Shown here in pieces: positions 57,423 to 64,000 of a stretch of 64,000 nucleotides of DNA (within the stretch, counting starts at the first letter, position 1; each line of letters starts with the position of its first letter). The translations under genes and the position numbers were made by a program. This DNA comes from an uncultured Dokdonella sp. Its GTDB lineage: Bacteria > Pseudomonadota > Gammaproteobacteria > Xanthomonadales > Rhodanobacteraceae. Location of the stretch: positions 186,001-250,000 of the forward strand of contig CAKSZY010000001.1 of assembly GCA_934526015.1 (NCBI GenBank). The letters are read 5' to 3'. The notes beneath the pieces are model-generated. The model was not told the origin of the DNA, did not search any database, and saw nothing but the letters and a program-made list of their open reading frames with translations.

Positions 57423-60400
57423 GTGCCCGGCAGACCAACGCGCGAACCGACCACCCGCCTCGCGGCCCTCCTCGCCGGCACCGTCCTGGCGTGCTGGACC
57501 TGCGTCGCCACCGCCGCCGAACACGCCACGAGCGTCGAGCGCGACTACGTCACCGCGCCCGACGCGCCGGCCTTCCAGTCGCTCGAACAGGCCGATGCGA
57601 AATCCTCCGGTTGCGTGACCTGCCATGCCGAGTCCGACCGCAAGACGATGCACGCCAATCCCGCGGTCGTGCTCGGCTGCACCGACTGCCATGGCGGCAA
57701 TGCCGCGGTCTCGGCACCGGCCGGTGAAGAAGGCACGCCCGCCGGCAGTGGCTGGTCGGTGCAGTATCTCGAGCGCCTGCAGCAGGCGCACGTGTTGCCG
57801 CGCTATCCCGATCGCTGGCCGTCGAGTGCGAATCCGGAACGCAGCTACACCTGGCTGTTGCAGGAATCGCCGGAGTTCGTGCGTTTCGTCAATCCGGGCG
57901 ACCTGCGCATCGCCCGCGAGGCCTGCGGCTCCTGCCACCTGCCGATCATCCAGCAGGCCGAGAAAAGCCTGATGGCGAATGCGGCGATGTTCTGGGGCGC
58001 GGCCGCCTACAACAACGGCATCCTCCCGTACAAGCATTCGATCCTCGGCGAGGCCTACACGCGCGAAGGCCTGCCGGCCTCGGTCAAGAACGGTGTCGAC
58101 AACGACGAGACGATGAACCGTCTCGGCGTGCTGCCGTCGATCGCGCCGATGCCGGCCTGGGAATCGATGCCGCCGGCCGACGTGTTCCGCGTGTTCGAAC
58201 GCGGTGGCCGCAACATCCTCAACCTCTTCCCCGAGATCGGCCTGCCGAACGAACTCGGCCAGATCCAGCGCCTCGAGGAACCGGGACGGCCGGACCTCAA
58301 GCAGTCCAATCGCGGTCCGGCGACCGGATCGCGCGTCGCCATTCCGGTACTCAACATCCACAAGACCCGGCTCAACGACCCGTTCACCTGGTTCCTCGGC
58401 ACCAACGACAATCCCGGCGACTTCCGCTCCTCGGGCTGTTCGGCCTGCCACGTGATCTACGCCAACGACCGCGATCCGCGCCACTCGGCGATCTACGCGA
58501 AGTTCGGCAACATGGGCACCAGCCAGCAGGCCGACCCGACCATCCCGAAGAACGTGCCGGGCCATCCGCTCAAGCACGAGTTCACCCGCGCGGTGCCGAC
58601 AAGCCAGTGCATGATCTGCCACATGCACCAGCCGAACATGTTCATCAACACGATGCTCGGCTACACCATGTGGGACTACGAGTCCGACGCTCCGTTCATG
58701 TGGCCGGAGCAGCAGCAGTACCCCGATGCGGAAACGATGCGCAAGGTGCTCGACCGCAACCCCGAAGGGGCCGCACCGCGCGGCAAGTGGGCCGACGTCG
58801 ACTTCCTCAAGGACGTGTCGCTGCTGAATCCGCAGCTCAAGGACACCCAGTTCGCCGACTACCACGGCCACGGCTGGAACTTCCGCGGCGTGTTCAAGCG
58901 CGACCGCAAGGGCAACCTGCTCGACGCCGCCGGCGAGCGCATCGCCGACGACGACCCCGACAAGTGGAACAAGGGCGTGCACCTGTCGTCGATCCACGTC
59001 GACGTCGGCATGCAGTGCGTCGACTGCCACTTCGCCCAGGACAACCACGGCAACGGTTATCTCAAGGCCGAGGTCATGGGCGCGGTGGAGATCCAGTGCC
59101 AGGATTGCCATGGCACGGTCGATGCGCCGCCGACCCTGAAGACCTCGGGCCCCGCGGCACCGAAGTACGGCACCAACCTGCTGCTGATCCGCAATCCGGA
59201 TGGCAAGAAGCGCTTCGAATGGGTCGGCGACAAGCTGGTCCAGCGCTCGGCGGTCACGCCGGGGCTCGAGTGGACGATGAGCCTGGTGAAGGACAGCGTC
59301 GACCCGCTGTCGGGCGAGTACAACCCGAAGGCCACCCGCGCCCACACCATGGCCCGCGGCACCGACGAACTGCGCTGGGGGAAGGACGTGCCGCTCGACG
59401 AGCGCGCCCACGGCGAAGACAAGATGCTCTGCTATTCCTGCCACACCTCCTGGACCACCAGCTGCGGCGGCTGCCACCTGCCGATCGAGGCCAACTGGAA
59501 GACCGAGAAGCACAAGTACGAGGGCGGCTTCACCCGCAACTACGCCACCTACAACCCGCAGGTCGCCCGCGACGAGATGTTCTTCCTCGGCAAGCACGGC
59601 GGCATCAAGGACGGCAAGATCGCCCCGGTGCGCTCGTCTTCGGCGCTGGTGCTTTCCTCGACCAACATCAACCGCGAGAAGATCTACATCCAGCAGCCGC
59701 CGATTGCCTCCTCGGGCTACAGCTCGCAGGCCTTCGCCCCGCATTACCCGCACACCGAGCGCAAGACCGAGACCAAGGATTGCGAGGATTGCCACCTGTC
59801 GAGGAACAACGACAACAACGCGATCATGGCCCAGCTGCTGCTGCTCGGCACCAAGTACATCGATTTCGTCGGCTACAACGCCTGGGTCGGCGGCGACGGT
59901 GAAGTCAGTGCCGTGCGCGTGACCGAATGGGACGAGCCACAGGCGGTGATCGGCAGCTACCTGCAGAAATACGCCTATCCGGACTGGTACGCCGAACACC
60001 GGCAGCGGGATCTGCGTCTGCCCGACGTCACCCGCCACGGTGCCGGCACCGCCAGCTGCCTGCAGTTGCGCGGCGAATACCTCTACGTCGCCGAAGGTGC
60101 GCGCGGCATGCGCGTCTACGACGTCGCCAGCGTCGCCAACAAGGGCTTCTCGCAGAAGGTCATCAGCGCGCCGTTCTCGCCGCTCGGCCAGGATGCCGCG
60201 GTTCCCTCGCGCAACGCCACCTGCATTTCCCTGTCGACCACCCAGCCGGTCGCGCCGCAACGCAACGACGGCGAGCTGATGCGCGGTGCCAACGCCGAGC
60301 AGCCGATGCATCCGCTGTACAAGTACGCCTTCCTCACCGATGCGGAGGAAGGCCTCATCGCGGTCGACATCGAAACCTTCGCCGATGGCGATCCGCGCAA

Positions 60401-61253
60401 CAACCAGCTCGAGCGCGCAGTGACCTGGAACGAGGGCGGCGTGCTGGATGGCGCACGTCACCTGACCGTTGCCGGCACCACGGTGTATGTCGCCGGCGAC
60501 CGCGGCATCGTCGTCCTCGACCTCGACGATCCGCTCGCGCCGCGCCACCTGAAGACGATCCCGATCGCCGGCGCGCGCGCAAGCCAGGTGCAGTTCCGTT
60601 ACCTGTTCGTGACGGCCAGCGACGGCCTGCACGTGATCGACGTCACCCGCCCGGAAAATGCCTTCGAGGTGGAATCGGCCCGGCTGCCGTTGCGCGACGC
60701 CCGCAAGCTGCACGTCGCCCGCACCTATGCCTACATCGCCAACGGTGCCGACGGCCTCGCCATCGTCGACGTCACCAACCCCGAACAGCCGAAGCTCCAC
60801 GAGATGTACAACGCCGACGGCAAGCTCGACGATGCGCAGGATGTCGTCGTCGGCACCACCAACGCTTCGCTGTTCGCCTATGTTGCAGACGGCCGCAACG
60901 GCCTCAAGGTCATCCAGCTGACCTCGCCGGAATCGCAGCCGAAGTTCTACGGCTTCGCCCCCGACCCGAAACCGCAGTTGGTGGCCTGGCACGTCACCGG
61001 CAAGCCGGCGCTGTCTCTGTCGCGCGGCCTCGAACGCGATCGCGCCGTCGACGAGAGCGGTCACCAGGTCGCGGTGTTCGGCCGCATCGGGGCGCGTCCG
61101 TTCACCCTCGAGGAGATGCGCCGCCTGTTCCTCAAGGACGACGGCACGCCGTGGTACGTCAGCAACCAGGTCGATGACCACGGCACCACGCTCGCGCCGG
61201 CATCGCCGGCGGCGAAGCCGGCAAAGGCATCGACGGTCGCGCCGCTGCCGTGA
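57423..61253 (+). CDS. Decaheme c-type cytochrome with C-terminal LVIVD-repeat beta-propeller
   Basis: 1,276 residues, GTG start. Signal peptide to about residue 32 (LLAGTVLACWTCVATAA). Ten CXXCH sites span residues 64 to about 800: CVTCH, CTDCH, CGSCH, CSACH, CMICH, CVDCH, CQDCH, CYSCH, CGGCH, CEDCH. From about residue 850 there are five LVIVD-type repeats (LYVAEGARGMRVYDV, VYVAGDRGIVVLDL, LFVTASDGLHVIDVTRP, AYIANGADGLAIVDVTNP, AYVADGRNGLKVIQLTSP), expected to fold as a beta-propeller. The protein is exported and could sit at the outer-membrane or cell surface next to the barrel. The propeller could bind a partner or mineral surface. Partner and substrate are unknown. Confidence 0.9.
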   Translation: MPGRPTREPTTRLAALLAGTVLACWTCVATAAEHATSVERDYVTAPDAPAFQSLEQADAKSSGCVTCHAESDRKTMHANPAVVLGCTDCHGGNAAVSAPAGEEGTPAGSGWSVQYLERLQQAHVLPRYPDRWPSSANPERSYTWLLQESPEFVRFVNPGDLRIAREACGSCHLPIIQQAEKSLMANAAMFWGAAAYNNGILPYKHSILGEAYTREGLPASVKNGVDNDETMNRLGVLPSIAPMPAWESMPPADVFRVFERGGRNILNLFPEIGLPNELGQIQRLEEPGRPDLKQSNRGPATGSRVAIPVLNIHKTRLNDPFTWFLGTNDNPGDFRSSGCSACHVIYANDRDPRHSAIYAKFGNMGTSQQADPTIPKNVPGHPLKHEFTRAVPTSQCMICHMHQPNMFINTMLGYTMWDYESDAPFMWPEQQQYPDAETMRKVLDRNPEGAAPRGKWADVDFLKDVSLLNPQLKDTQFADYHGHGWNFRGVFKRDRKGNLLDAAGERIADDDPDKWNKGVHLSSIHVDVGMQCVDCHFAQDNHGNGYLKAEVMGAVEIQCQDCHGTVDAPPTLKTSGPAAPKYGTNLLLIRNPDGKKRFEWVGDKLVQRSAVTPGLEWTMSLVKDSVDPLSGEYNPKATRAHTMARGTDELRWGKDVPLDERAHGEDKMLCYSCHTSWTTSCGGCHLPIEANWKTEKHKYEGGFTRNYATYNPQVARDEMFFLGKHGGIKDGKIAPVRSSSALVLSSTNINREKIYIQQPPIASSGYSSQAFAPHYPHTERKTETKDCEDCHLSRNNDNNAIMAQLLLLGTKYIDFVGYNAWVGGDGEVSAVRVTEWDEPQAVIGSYLQKYAYPDWYAEHRQRDLRLPDVTRHGAGTASCLQLRGEYLYVAEGARGMRVYDVASVANKGFSQKVISAPFSPLGQDAAVPSRNATCISLSTTQPVAPQRNDGELMRGANAEQPMHPLYKYAFLTDAEEGLIAVDIETFADGDPRNNQLERAVTWNEGGVLDGARHLTVAGTTVYVAGDRGIVVLDLDDPLAPRHLKTIPIAGARASQVQFRYLFVTASDGLHVIDVTRPENAFEVESARLPLRDARKLHVARTYAYIANGADGLAIVDVTNPEQPKLHEMYNADGKLDDAQDVVVGTTNASLFAYVADGRNGLKVIQLTSPESQPKFYGFAPDPKPQLVAWHVTGKPALSLSRGLERDRAVDESGHQVAVFGRIGARPFTLEEMRRLFLKDDGTPWYVSNQVDDHGTTLAPASPAAKPAKASTVAPLP

Positions 61254-61316
61254 TCCCGGCAGCGGCAGTCGACGAACGCCGGTCGCCGTCGCCGCGACCG
61301 CGCGCTCGCTGATCCT

Positions 61317-61796
61317 GTGGCAACGCCGCCCGCCAACGTCGTCGAACGCCTGCATGCGGCGTTCGCCCGCCGCGATGGTGCGGCCATGGCCGCCTGCTAC
61401 CACGCCGATGCCGAGTTCGCCGATCCGGTGTTCACCCTGCGCGGCAGCGAGGTCGGTGCGATGTGGCGCATGCTCTGTGCGCGCGCCGGCGACCTGCGCG
61501 TCGAAACGGGCGGCATCGTCGCCGATGCCGCAACCGGCCGCGCCGACTGGCAGGCCTGGTACACCTTCTCGGCCAGCGGCCGGCCGGTCCACAACCGCGT
61601 CCATTCGCAGTTCCATCTGCGTGATGACCGGATCGTCGCCCAGGTCGACCGTTTCGCCTTCTGGCGCTGGTCGCGGCAGGCGCTCGGGCCGGCCGGCCTG
61701 CTGCTCGGCTGGAGCCCGTTCCTGCGCAACCAGGTGCGCGCCAACGCCCGCCTCGCCCTCGACCGCTTCATCGCGTCTGAACGCCAGCCTGCCTGA
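61317..61796 (+). CDS. NTF2-like (SnoaL-type) protein
   Basis: 159 residues, GTG start. FARRDGAAMAACYHADAEFADPVFTL is the SnoaL/NTF2-like opening, and SQFHLRDDRIVAQVDRFAFWRW the matching C-terminal strand. These folds act as small isomerases/hydrolases or binding domains. It follows the cytochrome gene by 63 bases on the same strand, but no link in function is evident. Confidence 0.75.
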   Translation: MATPPANVVERLHAAFARRDGAAMAACYHADAEFADPVFTLRGSEVGAMWRMLCARAGDLRVETGGIVADAATGRADWQAWYTFSASGRPVHNRVHSQFHLRDDRIVAQVDRFAFWRWSRQALGPAGLLLGWSPFLRNQVRANARLALDRFIASERQPA

Positions 61797-61831
61797 GTCG
61801 CCATCGCAGGCACCCGCGCGTGTGCGCCCGG

Positions 61832-61837
61832 CTACAC
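61832..61837 (+). promoter_or_regulatory. Candidate -10 of a leaderless promoter
   Basis: TACACT at 61832-61837 lies eight bases before the ATG at 61846. Transcription would start at about the ATG. No Shine-Dalgarno precedes the ATG. This matches the arrangement before the ECF sigma gene. Confidence 0.3.
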
Positions 61838-61845
61838 TGCCGGGC

Positions 61846-63273
61846 ATGTCCGCCCTCCCCTCGCACGCGCGCGCCATGGCGTCGAACGCATCGATGCGCC
61901 TGATCGCCGCCCAGGCCTTCAGTCGTGCCGCCGGCGCGCCGCTGGTCGCCGGCAATGCCATCGACCTCCTGATCGACGGACGTGCCAATTACGATGCCTG
62001 GCTGGCGGCCATTTCCAGCGCCCGCTCGACGATCTGCTTCGAGAATTACATCTTCCGCAACGACGCACTCGCGCGCAGTTTCCTCGACGCCCTCGTCGAG
62101 CGCGCCCGTGCCGGTGTCCGCGTGCACGTCGTGCGCGACTGGCTCGGTTGCCTCGGCCAGTCGCGCCCCGGCTTCTGGGGGCCGCTGGTTGCCGCCGGTG
62201 GCGAGGTGCGCACGTTCAATCCGCCGCGCCTCTCCAGCCCGTTCGGATGGCTGTCGCGCGACCACCGCAAGCTGCTCGTCGTCGATGGCCGCGAGGGGTT
62301 CCTCTCCGGCATCTGCGTCAGCGCGAAATGGCTCGGCAACCCGGCGAAGGGCATCGAGCCGTGGCGCGATACCGGCGTCGCCGTGCGCGGTCCCGCGGTG
62401 GCGGAGCTGGCCAATGCCTTTGCCGACACCTGGTCACGCCTCGGTGCGCCGCTCGAGGACGACACCGGAGTGCCCGAGGTCGCCGGCGATGTCGACCTGC
62501 GCGTGATCGGCACCGTGCCGAACACCGCCGGGCTCTACCGTCTCGACCAGATGATTGCGGCCATGGCACAGGATCGGGTCTGGTTGACCGACGCCTACTT
62601 CGTCGGCGTCGCCCCGTACGTGCAGGCGCTCGCCGCGGCCGCACGCGATGGGGTCGACGTGCGCCTGCTGGTCCCGGGAACCAGCGACCTCCCTGCCGTC
62701 GGCGCCATGTCACGCGCCGGCTATCGCCCGCTGCTCGAAGCCGGCGTGCGCGTCTACGAGTGGAACGGCTCGATGCTGCATGCCAAGACTTCCGTCGCCG
62801 ACGGTCGCTGGGCCCGCGTCGGCTCCAGCAACCTGAACCTGGCCAGCTGGATCGGCAACTGCGAGATCGATGTCGCGGTGGAGGACCGCGCGTTCGCCGA
62901 ACGCATGGAAGCGCAGTACGAAGCCGATCTCGACAACGCCACCGAGATCGTCCTCAGGGAACGGATTCGCCGCCGCTCGCGCAAGGGCACCGGCAACGGC
63001 GGGCAACGCCGTGGCGGCAGTTCCGGACGCGCCGCGGCCGGCGCACTGCGCCTGGCCAACACGGTGGGCGCGGCGATCACCAACCGGCGCGTGCTCGGCC
63101 CCTCGGAATCGGCGACGCTCGGCATCAGCGCCATCCTGCTGGTGGCGCTGGCCGCAGTGGCCGCGCTGTGGCCGCGCGTGCTGGCGTGGCCGATCGCGCT
63201 GGTCTCGGCCTGGCTCGGTCTGGCCCTGTTCGCGCGCTGGATCGTCAGGAACCGCAAGCCCCCCGATCCTTGA
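61846..63273 (+). CDS. Phospholipase D-like / cardiolipin synthase-type protein
   Basis: 475 residues with two HKD motifs: SRDHRKLLVVDGREGFLSG and LHAKTSVADGRWARVGSSN. This is the duplicated catalytic layout of ClsB/ClsC-type cardiolipin synthases, which condense phospholipid head groups. No N-terminal membrane helix is present, as in ClsB, but two helices lie at the C-terminus (LGISAILLVALAAVAALWP; VLAWPIALVSAWLGLALFA). The exact phospholipid reaction cannot be assigned. Confidence 0.87.
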   Translation: MSALPSHARAMASNASMRLIAAQAFSRAAGAPLVAGNAIDLLIDGRANYDAWLAAISSARSTICFENYIFRNDALARSFLDALVERARAGVRVHVVRDWLGCLGQSRPGFWGPLVAAGGEVRTFNPPRLSSPFGWLSRDHRKLLVVDGREGFLSGICVSAKWLGNPAKGIEPWRDTGVAVRGPAVAELANAFADTWSRLGAPLEDDTGVPEVAGDVDLRVIGTVPNTAGLYRLDQMIAAMAQDRVWLTDAYFVGVAPYVQALAAAARDGVDVRLLVPGTSDLPAVGAMSRAGYRPLLEAGVRVYEWNGSMLHAKTSVADGRWARVGSSNLNLASWIGNCEIDVAVEDRAFAERMEAQYEADLDNATEIVLRERIRRRSRKGTGNGGQRRGGSSGRAAAGALRLANTVGAAITNRRVLGPSESATLGISAILLVALAAVAALWPRVLAWPIALVSAWLGLALFARWIVRNRKPPDP

Positions 63274-63341
63274 GCCAAGGGGGCGGGGAGCGGACGTTCA
63301 TCCCCGGCTTCGGCTCCCGTGGCCGCCCGCGGTGGCGGCGA

Positions 63342-63791
63342 TCACTCCTTCGGCGGCAGCACGACGATGGTCAGCCAGAAGTCCTCGATGCTGCGCACCA
63401 CGTCGATAAACTCCTCGAACGCCACCGGCTTGCTGATGAAGCAGTTCGCGTGCAGGTCGTAGGCGCGCAGCAGGTCCTGTTCTGCGCGTGAATTGGTCAG
63501 CACGACGACCGGAATCTGCTTGAGTTCCGGGTCGCCCTTGATCTCGGCCAGAACCTCGCGGCCGTCGAGGCGCGGCAGGTTGAGATCGAGCAGGATCAGG
63601 TCGGGGCGCGGCGCACCGGCATGTCCGCCCTGGCGGCGCAGGTAGGCCAGCGCCTGCTCGCCGTCGTTGACGACATTGAGGCGGTTGCGGATGCGTCCCT
63701 CGTTGAGCGCCTCGCGGGTCAGGCGCACGTCGCCATCGTTGTCCTCGATCAGCAGGATTTCCACGAGATGGCTGGTTTTCTCTGCGCTCAT
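63342..63791 (-). CDS. Single-domain response regulator (Rcp1-like)
   Basis: 149 residues consisting only of a receiver. [17 protein letters not shown] has the acidic pocket with the Asn-Asp-Gly pattern of phytochrome-type regulators, [13 protein letters not shown] the phospho-acceptor Asp, VLTNS the Thr/Ser switch and [10 protein letters not shown] the Lys. [12 protein letters not shown] is the usual end of this class. The ATG overlaps the stop of the upstream histidine kinase by four bases, so the two form a phosphotransfer pair. Confidence 0.93.
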   Translation of the reverse strand: MSAEKTSHLVEILLIEDNDGDVRLTREALNEGRIRNRLNVVNDGEQALAYLRRQGGHAGAPRPDLILLDLNLPRLDGREVLAEIKGDPELKQIPVVVLTNSRAEQDLLRAYDLHANCFISKPVAFEEFIDVVRSIEDFWLTIVVLPPKE

Positions 63792-64000
63792 GCAGGTTTC
63801 TCGCTGGCCGGAACGGTGAAATGGAAGGTGCTGCCGCGGCCAGGTTCCGACTCGACCCGGATGCTGCCACCGAAACCCTCGACGATCTTGCGGCAGATCG
63901 CAAGTCCGATGCCGGTACCCGGATACTCGCGGCGCGTGTGCAGGCGCTGGAAGATGGCGAACACCCGCTCGCGATGCTGCGGCTCGATGCCGATGCCGTT
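63788..64000 (-). CDS. Sensor histidine kinase, C-terminal fragment (partial)
   Basis: The 3' end of a histidine kinase running off the window; 70 codons are visible. The G1 box NGIGIE, F box region [19 protein letters not shown]2 box [18 protein letters not shown] and the final strand [19 protein letters not shown] form the end of a HATPase_c domain. Sensor and His-phosphorylation domains lie outside. Class association with Rcp1-like regulators suggests a phytochrome- or PAS/GAF-type kinase, which is not verifiable here. Confidence 0.92.
   Translation of the reverse strand, partial: NGIGIEPQHRERVFAIFQRLHTRREYPGTGIGLAICRKIVEGFGGSIRVESEPGRGSTFHFTVPASEKPA

Noticed and set aside
57342-61988. 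A 1,548-codon open frame on the minus strand opposite the LVIVD-decaheme gene
   Set aside because: It is a mirror of GC-rich codon usage; the translation has no domain, and the + strand product has ten heme motifs and a signal peptide.

Overview
The window is GC-rich, densely coding DNA from a gammaproteobacterium, most likely Xanthomonadales/Lysobacterales and perhaps a Rhodanobacteraceae (Dokdonella-like) lineage. This rests on gene order (rpoE-rseA-rseB-mucD-lepA-lepB-DUF4845-rnc-era-recO; yceD-rpmF-fabHDG-acpP-fabF-pabB-mltG-tmk-holB-pilZ), a methylthioinosine phosphorylase/hypoxanthine phosphoribosyltransferase/NagZ trio, and long intergenic repeats of a kind I associate with that order. 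No rRNA, tRNA or CRISPR array was seen, and the genus is an inference.

Region by region. 1-165 is the 3' end of ahpF. 166-1281 holds an intergenic repeat and a decayed Phd/VapC toxin-antitoxin pair. 1297-9991 carries ligA, a TPR-like protein, a V8-like protease with a small beta-sandwich protein, a divergent ECF sigma/anti-sigma-like pair, a YigZ-family protein and an MsbA-like ABC exporter. 10227-13933 is purine salvage, nagZ and rlmD. 14063-14758 is a stand-alone receiver-Hpt protein. 14788-24291 is the recO to rpoE envelope-stress/translation block. 24397-27503 is a c-di-GMP enzyme coupled to an unknown protein. 27597-32665 has a beta-oxidation fusion, a secreted SpoIID-like protein and a ketopantoate reductase-like protein. 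32665-42602 is the type IV pilus/replication/peptidoglycan/folate/fatty-acid block. 42780-47073 has a membrane protein, a methyltransferase, ispG and a large PilZ-like protein.

The accessory highlight is 47216-61253, all on the + strand. It encodes an FAD/NAD oxidoreductase fused to two cyclic-nucleotide-binding domains and a four-[4Fe-4S] ferredoxin; a five-helix membrane protein with His residues in its helices; a decaheme cytochrome with a cytoplasmic FHA domain; a GlcG/HbpS-like lipoprotein; an outer-membrane beta-barrel; and a second decaheme cytochrome ending in an LVIVD-type beta-propeller. Read in order, these could carry electrons from the cytoplasm through the inner membrane, the periplasm and an outer-membrane porin, with cNMP and FHA modules as regulatory inputs. 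This is the best candidate here for an undescribed system. Its physiological direction and substrate cannot be read from sequence.

The window closes with an NTF2-like protein, a two-HKD phospholipase D/cardiolipin synthase-like protein, and a response regulator with the C-terminus of a histidine kinase. Two repeat families stand out. One is an approximately 450-490 bp element present in inverted orientation at 265-715 and 50215-50706, with a covarying hairpin. The other is a family of long palindromes built on a 9-bp period, sitting exactly between two convergent gene pairs.
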